Of a stretch of DNA of 64,000 nucleotides, positions 1 to 10,000 are shown in pieces. This DNA comes from Membranipora membranacea (taxonomy: Eukaryota; Bryozoa; Gymnolaemata; Cheilostomatida; Membraniporidae), in the NCBI GenBank assembly GCA_914767715.1, contig OU612068.1, positions 9,982,001-10,046,000 of the forward strand. Reading direction: 5' to 3'. The position numbers were made by a program, and so were the translations under genes. The stretch's first letter is position 1. Each line of letters opens with the position of its first letter. Under the pieces are notes generated by a model. It had not been told where the DNA came from. It saw nothing but the letters and a program-made list of their open reading frames with translations, and made no database searches.

Positions 1-750
1 ATACAATTGTTTTTAGCCCTATTGCTAGGTCATATTTTTCCACCTGTTTAAACTCATTGAGTCAAAACATCAACAGATTTATCAATAAAACCAAGGTATA
101 TTAGGGACATGATATGTCATAAGCACTACATGCAGAGCACGCTATGAGAAAGACCTTTAGTAGCACAGATAAACTTTGGTACACTGTGTGTGGGTTAGTT
201 TTCTTTGAGAAGTTATATTGAATATAAACAAAAGATATGATGTAGGCCTATATACTACGAAGTCATTGCAATATTCTTAGAAAATTTTCTAGGACAAAAC
301 TTATTTTTGTAATACTAGCTCAAGGCATCCCATTTATAATACTTCAACTCCCTCCCTCGCACGGTGATAGCCACAGGGTAAAAGTACATTTCCATAGTAA
401 AAAAAACCACATGTATTGAGTTGAGTGGCATTCTCACAGGAATATATTTTACCTCTTCATAGCTTTTTATCCCATCGCCCTAAGACAATCAAAGGGGAAA
501 GATATCTATGAAGAGGTAAAAGTTCATTTCGCGAACACATCGTTTCTATTTATACATGTATCAGTATTATACACTCACTGAATACTTGTTACAATATATA
601 AGCGGAAGAGTACTCATGAAACAATCTGATGTGTTCACTCTGCAGTCTCAGTTAAAACAATATTATATATATATTTATATTATATATATATATATTTAAA
701 GGCGATTGTATCATGGGGCTAAACAGGTATAGCATATATAAAAATTAAAA
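1..750. other. No gene recognised; probable 3' intron of the Brambleberry-like gene
   Basis: AT-rich DNA with a (TA)n tract at about 662-700. The minus-strand gene should continue here from the donor at 759, but I could not identify a phase-1 acceptor followed by convincing coding sequence. It may be intron only. Confidence 0.4.
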
Positions 751-759
751 TAAACTCAC

Positions 760-3303
760 CAGTTACTTTGATAGGAGAGCTATATTGTAGGAGAACTTTA
801 CCAGCGATAGCTATAGAATCTGCATCCAAGTGAGATACACTATCCCCTGAACCTGAATCAAAAATAAGTCAATTTGAAATGTAATTTGCGGCCTAGCTAA
901 GAGTGAGAATGAGATTCCCATCAACACACAAGGATGGTCTCGTGTTACGTGGGTTTGCCATGAGGACGGTGTATTAGAGAAGGACTCAAAAGAGGGCTTG
1001 ACTGGTGGTTTCTAGCTGAAGACCTGTTTGTTGTGTAGTCATATACACACTACTGTAAGTTGTTTCTAGATTTTTGATCACAAAAACAAAAAAAGATGGT
1101 AAAGTTAACTATGTACCTGGTAGGAGGCATAAGAAAACTGCAGTGATGCACAGCGGGCAGGATGGTCTGAAATTGATCGGCCTCTTACCTGCGGAGGTTG
1201 GGTAAGTAGAGTTGGTTGCAGAACTTTTCTGGCTTTGTAGATATTCCATGATTTCCTTGACAGCTTGATATGTCCTTGCATTCATATCTTCATAGTGTGT
1301 ATATTTATACAGAAGCACAAAGAAGTTAATAATGAGGCACATCCATCGCCAAGCCTTCACACAGCGATATATAAATATCTGGGAGAAATCATAGATGTGA
1401 CTATTTATAGGGCACAAAATGTATTGGTAAAACTTTCATGGAGTCAGAGAGACTATCTCCATGGGCACGTTGATGATAATGAGGAATTTTATTGTAAAAG
1501 GGAGTTGTCTGTTAACTGTCAAACTAAGGACAACTCCTAGTACGTTAAATTACAACCTACCCCTTTATCAGAGTTTGAGAGATGTCAAAAACCCCCTGAC
1601 TAGTGAGTTTGTCCCAAACTCTCTGATTAGAGAAGATAGGAGACATATCCCTCTATAGAAGAAGACACAATCTGGCCTCTCATATTAAGTTTATTATTTT
1701 AAATAATCTAGATTTCATTGACAAATGAAATTGCGAAGCTAGAAGAACTCACGCTATGCCCATCCTCGTGGATAAATCTCCAGCTACGCAGTAAACTACA
1801 GAACATTGTGTCACTAACCAGAGCATATTCAAGCAATGCAAATATAAATGTTGTCATCAACATCGGAAACCTCGCACCCTGCGTGGTCTGAGTGGATGTG
1901 AATATACAGCAGGCCACTGCACCAGCGGTCCAGGCTATCAGAGCCATAACACCTACAGATAGAATAATAACAAGCATAAACATGTATAATCTTGAATACC
2001 AAATAATTCATTTTTATTCATATGATCATGATAACAAGTATTTACATTATTTATATCAACTCATGCTTATTTGGTGTCCGTAATCTCTCAGATGGAATAT
2101 ACTCTTCGCAACAAAGTGACTCACTAGGTTATATTGCATAAATACTGGATACGCAGTAATGGTTGTTGCGTAGAGCTTTAGGCCTGTAAATTTTAGAGAA
2201 TATGATGTATTGTTATGTATTATCAATGGTTTAGGTTTCAGATTGACACAAATTTTTTCTACAATGCATTTTGGGATTATAAGAATATCAATGTGGCTAT
2301 CTTCTCGATCAGTTCTTCTTTATCGAATGACAGACAAACCTGTGTATTCAGCAACAAATATTTTCTCCAGCGTAGATATTTTGTCAAATATATGAGACAC
2401 AGCGGCGATCTGACTGTTGTATGTTTCCTGAAAGTCTTCCTGTATATGAGTGAGCCCAGTCTCTAAAGAGCCGATCTTCTGAATGACGGAATCACTCGCA
2501 GATATGATTGTCTTTTGCTTGGATAGAGTTTCACTTTGGCTGTCTGCAATTTGCTTTTGGACTCTATGGAAAGAAAAATTAACAGATTTTTTGGGACTGT
2601 CACACACCTAGTCTTAATGCTAAGACAACTGCAAAGGCAATTTGTTGTGGGGTTACATTGTCAATGTTTGATATGTAATGCAACAAACTTGCACTAACAA
2701 ATGTCTGAGAATTTAGACCATCGCACAACGTTATGACATACATTTCAGTCAAAAATCCCGATTAGCAATAAATGCAATGAATTCCACAGAGTTTTTTTGC
2801 TATTTCCAAAGCGAAGTTTCATATCATAAGACCACTTACTTATCAGCCTCACTCAACTGCTCCACAACATACAGAGATATGTTTGATAGCTTGTTGACGG
2901 TGTCCTGAGTTGCTTTCTGCCATGCCTGGCCTTCCAAGAAATAACACATCTCTCTTGTGTGCATAAAAAATGTTACATAGGTATGATGTAGCTTGTCAGC
3001 TAAGTTACCCTTGCATACTTCTGGAGAGCCATAACATTCTGGTATGGTGGTACCAAGCTCCATATAGAAACACCTGGTGAAGCCATAAGCTAGCGAGTGT
3101 GTCATTGTGTTAGTGAGATGTTTGCAGCCCTGTGTCAAGGCCTGAAGAGATGATTTCCAACATCTTCCATAATTCGGAAGCTCACTTTTTGCTAATATGT
3201 TCTGATATTCAGATTTTCCTACATCAGCTATGCTGTCGCATTTGACGATCGTCATCAAAGAGAGTAATGCCATCAGAACTAGCCAATCCCTGTTTGCTGC
3301 CAT
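760..3303 (-). CDS. Brambleberry/GEX1/KAR5-like nuclear-fusion protein, 5' five exons (3' end off window)
   Basis: Exons (minus strand) 3303-2840, 2563-2340, 1952-1753, 1378-1189 and 852-760 join with matching phases into a 390-aa open frame that continues off the left edge. Residues 1-22 are a signal peptide. Residues about 45-150 form a cysteine-rich domain with the family pattern: a GCKHL motif, FTRCF, ECYGS..VC, and TREMCYFLEGQAW. Exon 2 is coiled-coil-like (repeated Gln/Ser/Leu heptads). Exon 3 carries two hydrophobic segments (about residues 232-250 and 258-280) and exon 4 a third (MCLIINFFVLLY). Known family role: Kar5 in yeast, GEX1 in plants and Brambleberry in zebrafish act at the nuclear envelope in karyogamy. 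The assignment rests on the Cys pattern plus the signal-Cys-coil-TM order. The start is the first ATG, immediately before the signal peptide. Exon 1-4 borders are firm; exon 5 is less certain. Confidence 0.75.
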
Positions 3304-3407
3304 ATCAAGTTGCGGGAAATCTGGAATAGAATTTCAGTGTTATCACTTGTGCATTAAAAAAAAATGGACATTGCCAACATATTCGCTTTCTAACAAGAAG
3401 TTTCTAT

Positions 3408-3990
3408 GACGGATACACACAGACTACATCACCAATAAAGCATCACCAACGCTAGGCTTCATCAGGTTCCCCCTCAGTTTACACAGCTCAGATGCAGGGC
3501 CTACAAACAGCTAGTACGGCCTGTGCTAGAGTATGCCTTGTGCTCTTGGGATCCCCTTCCTAAGACGCTCGCCACCAAGATTGAAGCTGTACAAAGAAGA
3601 TCTGCTCGCATGGTATTCAATATACCACGCATCAGCACAGCCTCAACTACAGGTATGCTTGATAGACTAGACTTGGAACCACTTGAAGACCGATGGCAAT
3701 GGAGACGAATTGGCCTGTTTAGAGATCAAGACACCAATATCAGAGTACGCAACACCATCAGCCAAAAGAGTACTAGCCGACATGGCCTCTGATACAATGT
3801 TGAGCATCACAAGACCAAAGCTCACATGTCCACTTTCTTTGTGTGTACCAGCAATGCATGGAATAACTTAGACCCTGAGGACTGTCTTCTCTGTCCCCCT
3901 GGCTAGCTACCTCACGCCCTTCGTTTTCTTAATCACCGTCGACGAGGTCTTTATAAGCGATGTGCTGTAGTAGACAACGGCATGGTTATA
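3408..3990 (+). mobile_element. Decayed non-LTR retrotransposon (LINE) fragment, reverse transcriptase C-terminal end
   Basis: Three reading frames in succession give the tail of a CR1/Jockey-type reverse transcriptase: DYITNKASPTLGFIR (about 3422-3466), then, after a shift of frame near 3467, AYKQLVRPVLEYALCSWDP with a following VQRRSARMVF (3480-3650), then another shift to TFFVCTSNAWNNLDPED (about 3830-3885). This order, with a late S/TFFxR..xAWNNL motif, is the usual 3' end of such ORFs. The frameshifts and the missing 5' part show a dead copy. No target-site duplication or poly(A) tail was recognised. Confidence 0.8.
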
Positions 3991-4860
3991 ACAATATTTT
4001 ACTTCTGAAATTTTGAAGACGAGTGAATGGCAGTGTTATACAGACCGACTGGTGTTGACTTGGCTGTATTTTCCCTCCCTCGCAGTGTCAGTGTCCTGGC
4101 TTACCTCTGCACCCGAATTGGCCTGCGGTAGAGGTTAGTTGACATACAACTGTGCTGAGATGAAATACACGTATTGGCGAAGGAGTAAAAAAGGACAGCA
4201 CAAGATACAGTTTAAAGGTCAATATTTAATGGCAGAATCATTGCAATAACCTGCATGAGAGAAGTGAGTGGGCAGGAGCACTTGTAATTGTAGCTAGTTA
4301 TAATTGTACAATAAAACGGGCTGAGAGAAGTGAGAACACTTCAGTAGCACTGAGCCCAGGGTCTTGTAAGGCCAACCACTCCAGAGCAGACAGAACAGGA
4401 GCAGAGGGCTTAAGAGAACTATGAAGAATGGAGTGGGTCTTGTCTGAGTGTGAGTGTTTATGAAAGTACCTGTAAGGGAATGGGCAACAAAACAGTGTGC
4501 AAGGACATTTAACTAGTTCGTAAGCTTCCTGAATATCCGGTTGTTCTGGATTTTCTTGATTACTACACCCGTCTTGTGATTAGTTTGGTAGCTTAGGCAC
4601 GAGGGTTAATAAATCCACCAGAACAAGAAAGCTTCAGTGTCTATTCAAGCACACTGACCGAGTTGCCAATCCGTTACGCAACTCAAACCGGCTTATACGA
4701 AGCCCAATTGATGATCCAGTGAGTATTGGCTCTCACCTCAACAATTGCAGTTACTCAGAATGAGGGGTTGTATAAGGCGTTGAGCCCCCTTACTCACTGC
4801 AGAGAACCAAAGACCTATATTGTAATAAATATAGTCAATCCGCCAATAATATTGCCACTT
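3991..4860. other. Unassigned intergenic DNA
   Basis: No coding exon recognised. It has moderately GC-rich patches (about 4320-4420) and repeat-like phrasing, such as two gagagaagtgag motifs near 4258 and 4323, suggesting old unclassified repeats. Confidence 0.4.
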
Positions 4861-5002
4861 GCGAAGAAAGGAAAAGCTATGATGTAAATTATAGGCATTG
4901 AAGCCAGGCTTACAACTATAGTCAAACCTCTGCGACTGCGAAGAATGGAAAAGCTATGATGTAAATTATAGGCATTGGAGCCAGGCTTACAACTATAGTC
5001 AA
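4861..5002 (+). repeat. Two-copy 77-bp-period tandem repeat with decayed extra copies
   Basis: A 65-nt segment starting GCGAAGAA at 4861 recurs at 4938 with only a few mismatches (shared core AAAGCTATGATGTAAATTA, then ATTATAGGCATTG and CCAGGCTTACAACTATAGTC). Weaker echoes of the ATTATAGGCACTAGGCCAGGCT part follow near 5067 and 5123. It looks like a decaying minisatellite, possibly internal to a transposon. Confidence 0.85.
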
Positions 5003-5640
5003 CCACCCTTTGTGCTCAACGGAGTAATTACCAGTGGTATTATCCTGCAAGCCACCACTCTAACAATTATAGGCACTAGGCCAGGCTGTTAATAGTGATA
5101 TACCAAGATAAAAGAGACTGAATTATAGACACTAGGTCAGGCTCAGTCCTCAATGTTACTTGGGACAATTTAGTTATATAAACAACTTATTATGTTAATA
5201 ACAGTTTATTGCTCTCACAATTCAACCATCCACAATGAAGTCTGATAACTAAATCATGATGCACAAAGCCACGACGCTCCTTTTATAGGCACATGGGAAA
5301 AACTGTCCTAAATGCACTTGAAACTGTCCTAAATACACTTGAGTTTACTATAGCCTACTAATTCATAAAAGCATAATACATTATGGGCATTGACATAAAA
5401 TCAATATCATATCACAGGCTATCATTTACAATGTGACAAGTACTTTTCTGCATGTTCCTCCACTTATACACATGTTACTTATATACAATAAGTTGATCAG
5501 AAAACATTCACATTAATAGGCTATTTTTAGCGAGTCATTATCTATCATTAGTAGTAAAAAGTAAACAAGGAATATTTTAGATTTAGAGCAACAGGAGCTG
5601 AGGCATTGTAGAGGATTTTGAGGGGGTTACCCTAAGGCGG
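5003..5640. other. Unassigned intergenic DNA
   Basis: AT-rich, with decayed copies of the upstream tandem repeat at its start. A short direct repeat, AAACTGTCCTAAATRCACTTGA, occurs near 5299 and 5321. No coding signal was found. Confidence 0.4.
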
Positions 5641-5682
5641 CGATACCCGCCACTACAACCACGCACATTGCCTATTTCTACT

Positions 5683-5855
5683 GAGTACGCCGACTCTCTA
5701 AAACGAGTACGCCGACTCTATCTGCCTGGAAATATACCGAGTACGACGACTCTTACTGGGGGGTGGGGGGGTAACGAGTACGACGACTCTATCTGAGGGG
5801 GGGGGTAACGAGTACGACGACTCTAACTGAGGGGGGTAACGAGTACGACGACTCT
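5683..5855. repeat. Array of six spaced GAGTACGMCGACTCT boxes
   Basis: The 15-mer starts at 5683, 5705, 5739, 5776, 5810 and 5841. The first two copies have C at the ninth base and the last four have A; all other bases are invariant. Each box has inverted GAGT/ACTC ends. Spacers are G-rich on the plus strand and differ in length, so the box is better conserved than its surroundings. That is more like a set of protein-binding sites than a simple slipped repeat. Function unknown. Confidence 0.9.
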
Positions 5856-5900
5856 ATCTGGGCTGGGGATATAATTGACCTGACTTTGGGACTGGCTTTC

Positions 5901-5915
5901 GGGGGGGGGGGGGGG
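5901..5915 (+). repeat. Poly-G tract (15 G) within a strongly G-skewed segment
   Basis: Fifteen uninterrupted G bases, with further G7-G9 runs at about 5757-5805 and 6211-6220. The plus strand from about 5750 to 6230 is strikingly G-rich and C-poor, and could form G-quadruplexes. Confidence 0.9.
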
Positions 5916-5962
5916 ATATGTGGACAAAGATAGGAGGATTATTTATCTGGCAAGATTAATTT

Positions 5963-6127
5963 GGGAGGGAAGGGATATGGACAAACTATTAACATATTTA
6001 TCAGGCAAAATAAATTGGGGAGGGAAGGGATATGGACAAACTATTAACATATTTATCAGGCAAAATAAATAGGGGAGGGAAGGGAGATGGACAACTATTA
6101 TTACTACTTATTCGTCGGGCGAGACAA
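5963..6127 (+). repeat. 55-bp tandem repeat, three close copies plus degenerate ones
   Basis: Units begin GGGAGGGAAGGGATATGG at 5963 and 6018, and GGGAGGGAAGGGAGATGG at 6073. Copies 1 and 2 are almost identical over the full 55 bp (shared ACAAACTATTAACATATTTA). Degenerate echoes with GGACAA and GGGAGGGAAGGGG continue to about 6230. Confidence 0.9.
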
Positions 6128-6239
6128 AAGGAAGCAAATGGGCCAGGGGAAGAGGGTTGGACAATATAATCAATGGGAGGGAAGGGGTATAGATAAAATA
6201 AATAACCAAATGGGGGGGGAGGGAATGGCTCTGGGTTTA

Positions 6240-6961
6240 CAACTATCTTTGCGAGATTGCTTGACTGGGCTAGACTGGAACTGGACTAGATTGAACTGGA
6301 CTGGAACGGCAATCAGGTCAATGGATGCAGTGGTGCAATGGGGGTTTTCACTTGGCCTCTACCTACTACCCAAGGGAGGCTACAGTCTAACAACAGAGTA
6401 CAAACAAGGCAACATTATGTCAAGGCAGGGAGGTCTGCCAGCAGGCAGAACTCAAGAAACTTACTTCAATAGGTTGTGTTCAGTAAGGCACTTTATTTGT
6501 GATCTGTTTACTAGTTTGAAAATATAACGCCTTGTTGCTTCAGCTGCTACATACTAACTGTCTAGACTCTTCTGATGTTCAGTTATAAAAAGCATAATGT
6601 AATATGATACTGGCTGATGCAACAGCAGGAAACAGGGAACATTCTGGATGGGTGTGTAAGAGTTAAAATCAGTAATTAAAAGCATTATTATAATACTGGC
6701 TGATGAAATATTTTAGATGGATTGTTATAGTTAAATTCAGTTATTAAAGCAGATTACAACCACAAAAGTTATATTTTAATATTTGATGCATGATGACTTC
6801 CTTTTTCTAAATTTATATGTAATTAATAAATATTAAATTAAAAATATTGAAATATTACAGTTGCACACTCTCATCCGCCATTTTGTTTCCGTAGTAGAAA
6901 AACCTAAGATGATTGGGTTAATTGAAATTCACAAACCAATCACAAAACAGTGTTTGGTGGG
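6240..6961. other. Unassigned DNA upstream of the THAP/transposase gene
   Basis: Contains short repeats of GACTGGA/GAACTGGA type at 6260-6312 and AT-rich sequence at 6540-6860. No coding exon recognised. It may include the 5' end of the transposon that supplied the downstream gene, but no terminal inverted repeat or TTAA duplication was identified by eye. Confidence 0.35.
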
Positions 6962-6970
6962 TATTTAAAT
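6962..6970 (+). promoter_or_regulatory. TATA-like element of the THAP/transposase gene
   Basis: TATTTAAAT lies about 52-60 nt before the ATG at 7022, a plausible TATA box with a short 5' UTR. No other promoter evidence. Confidence 0.35.
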
Positions 6971-7021
6971 TTCCTCGGTTTTTAACTGTTGAGCAAATAA
7001 AGAAGTAATCTTTGAATAACA

Positions 7022-10000
7022 ATGGCACCTAAATGTTTTGTTTGTGGGCAGGCAAGGACCTATAGAGACCCTGTATTTCTCTGCCCTACTTCAGGTGATG
7101 ATTTTGTTCTATGGTGTAGTAAACTGCCCACCCTTGCCCAGAGTGCCAACCTAAAACCACTCATATGCAGCAGACATTTTGAGAGAGAGTGTGTTGTAAG
7201 AGTGAGGTGTGGGAGTAAGAGCATGTATGCTCTGCTTGCTCATGCTGTGCCTTCTCTGGCCATACAGACTAAAGAGGTGAGTCATAACATACTTTATGAG
7301 GCATACAACTTATAGCTCATGTGCTGAAATGAATGAATGATTCTTAGCAGTCCAAGCAGAACAACCGGCCACAGGCAGTTCCTAGAGTGTTCCATGTTCA
7401 TCACACTATCCTTCATAAGGTTGGTTGGTCTGACCTAGTATGCTAAGACAGGCGGCTATGTCTGGCAATGGTTCTATTCAGTCACACCAAAAAGTATGTT
7501 TTTCCATCTTGAAAAACCTCCAAAAAGACTGAGTGCTGCAACTGAAGTAGTCTTCCGTTAGTAATTGAGTATATGTTACTCCTTGGTTGCTAATGATTGT
7601 GACTAAGGTAAGGTATTTTTGCTGCAAACCTCTGTGTGATTGTGAGCAGCTGGCTATGTTAGGGTGTGCAGTACCTTAGTCAACCTTTTAACAGCAACGT
7701 TTATCGTTGTCATTGAAGGTGGAAGGTTTGGGCAGTATATGTACCCATCGTCCCCAGGACCACTCTAAATTTCTCATAATCAATTCTTTGACGGTCTTTC
7801 ATTCGCATGGCATGCCTGCCAGCTTGTAACATAGCCATGCGAATGGCCTGATAAATACATTCAGGTGGGGACGTTAGCTCGGTGAAAAGCCGAGGGGTTC
7901 TGGCAGGTACTATTGCATAAGTGTTGTTCTTTTTTCTAGCCTACTGTTGATAACCATCCTATGACTGTTGTAAGTAAACTTCGTTTTTTATTATTAATGG
8001 CAATGTTTAACACTTGTTTTGAATTCATTACAGTTATATTTGCACTTTTCACTTCTATTCACTCGCGGTGAAATAAAAATCACCATGGTGGCAAAGTCGA
8101 GTTCTCATTTTACTTTATTTTCTTTCATGCTCACACTGCTCTCCCTGTATTATCGGTAAGTTATCAGGTGGTAAACCTACACATGAGCTGCTAGGAGTAT
8201 GTGATCAGCAATAAGCAGCTCGGGACCTTGACAGTCTAGCCTCTATCACTGTTGAAGGATACAATGTGTATACCCTTCCCTGGTCTCACTAGCTTATTTT
8301 TTAGAAAGTTGTCTTCCCACAGTGTAAAAGAAGGCAACTCACTGGCTTTTATTTGGGTAATCAAGTGATGTGAATGTTATAGTGATCAGTGACAAAAGTA
8401 TCAAAGTCTGTAGAACTCTTATGCTAACAATCATGAGACTAGCTACACCTTTCAAAGTTAGCAGTGAAGCTACCCTGCTGTTGTATTTTTTCAAGCAACT
8501 GTATAAGAAATATAAAGCACAAACCATATCTGTATTCATTCAAAATACATTCACACAGGAAAAAGGAGTCATGTGTGACATAATAGGACGTGAGATTGCT
8601 GGATGTGAGCATGATTATGCTAAGGTACCACCGCCTGCTGCCATCCCACCGCCACCTAAGGAGCAGCCAGCAACATCTACGCCAGCAGCACAATCCTGTA
8701 TCAGTTCTGTCTTGTCAGATTCCAGGACAACATCTGATTACTGTATGTGATTTCTGGAAAAATAGACAAAATTACACTTTTAAGAATGAGATTGATGTGT
8801 TTAGTGATACAATTGCAAGGACAGTCAGCAATACATATCTTGAAGCAAGGAGTTGCCCAATCTTTATTAATAAGTTCCTGGAGTTCTTGTCTGACAAAAA
8901 AAGAGAACACAACTGGCAGGAAAATTGTATCATTAGATTTAGCATTTTTATTGGCGGTTTTATATGCCATCTATCAGTTCAATAATTTTTTTAGCTTGGC
9001 GGCCAACGGATGAGGAGTTGGATGATATATCATTCTCCCTCCAGCAGACTCAGCTCGACGAGTTCAATGGGAGCTTAGCTCATGTCGTTTTTTACGAAAA
9101 ACTGGAAGAGCTAATAAAGCTAAAGAAATGCAGTTTATGTGGAGAGCACATGTCTGCCACTCCACGAGAGGTTGGCTCAGCACTGGTCGTGAGCTACCGC
9201 TGCATATGCGGTGGCTCTGATCGGTGGGAAAGCCAGCCTCGAGTGGGTGGTAAGTTTGTGGGAAATGTCCTTACGGTGACATCAACTTTCATGAGGCAGG
9301 TCTCATCATGTTAATCTTGTTTTTAATGATCTCTTGTGATTCCTAGATCCCATAAATGTTTGATCCAATTACATTAAACTTTATTATCTAAATTTAGCAG
9401 AATTTCATTCCTGAAAAATGCATATAAAACATTGAGATGTGTAAATATGAGGCGATGTTGCCTATACATTGATGTCTTGCGGATAATAAGACCATAAGAC
9501 GATCAATATCTCTTAATTACAGTGGGTCAACCTACAATGTTGTACAAGGCTTCCTAGATTCGTTTGGAGTTGCATCTGTATCGTCAGAGACTTTCTACAG
9601 GTTCCAGGCACAGTTTATGATTCCAACTGTAGACAGGATGTACAGTGAGCAGGAGCAGGAGATATTGAAAAATATGAAAGAGAGAGGTAAGGCATTAACC
9701 AGTAACAAAACAAATTATTGTTTGAAGTATAAATCTCCCTTGGAAGTATTTGCAGTACATTTATATATATATATTTATACTATATAGTGAATACTACAGT
9801 GTCGATTCATTTGGAACAAAGTTCCTTATAACAAAGCAAGCTCTTCACTCTTGCAATTGAAACCATGTCTTATTTAATCAGTCATTGATTCTAATAATTT
9901 ACATAATTTCTAATAACTATTTCTTAGATGAACGTGTAGTTGTGACAGGTGATGGTCGATTCGACTCACCCGGACATTCGGCCAGATACTGCCACTATCT

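Noticed and set aside
6087-6527. 146-codon open frame on the plus strand
   Set aside because: Its N-terminal part is a readthrough of the 55-bp G-rich tandem repeat, and the rest has no domain signature or splice context.
9250-9255. GTAAGT donor ending transposase exon 3 at 9249
   Set aside because: A strong-looking donor, but it leaves the wrong phase for the next exon and would remove the conserved-looking LTVTSTFM segment. The GC donor at 9296 fits.
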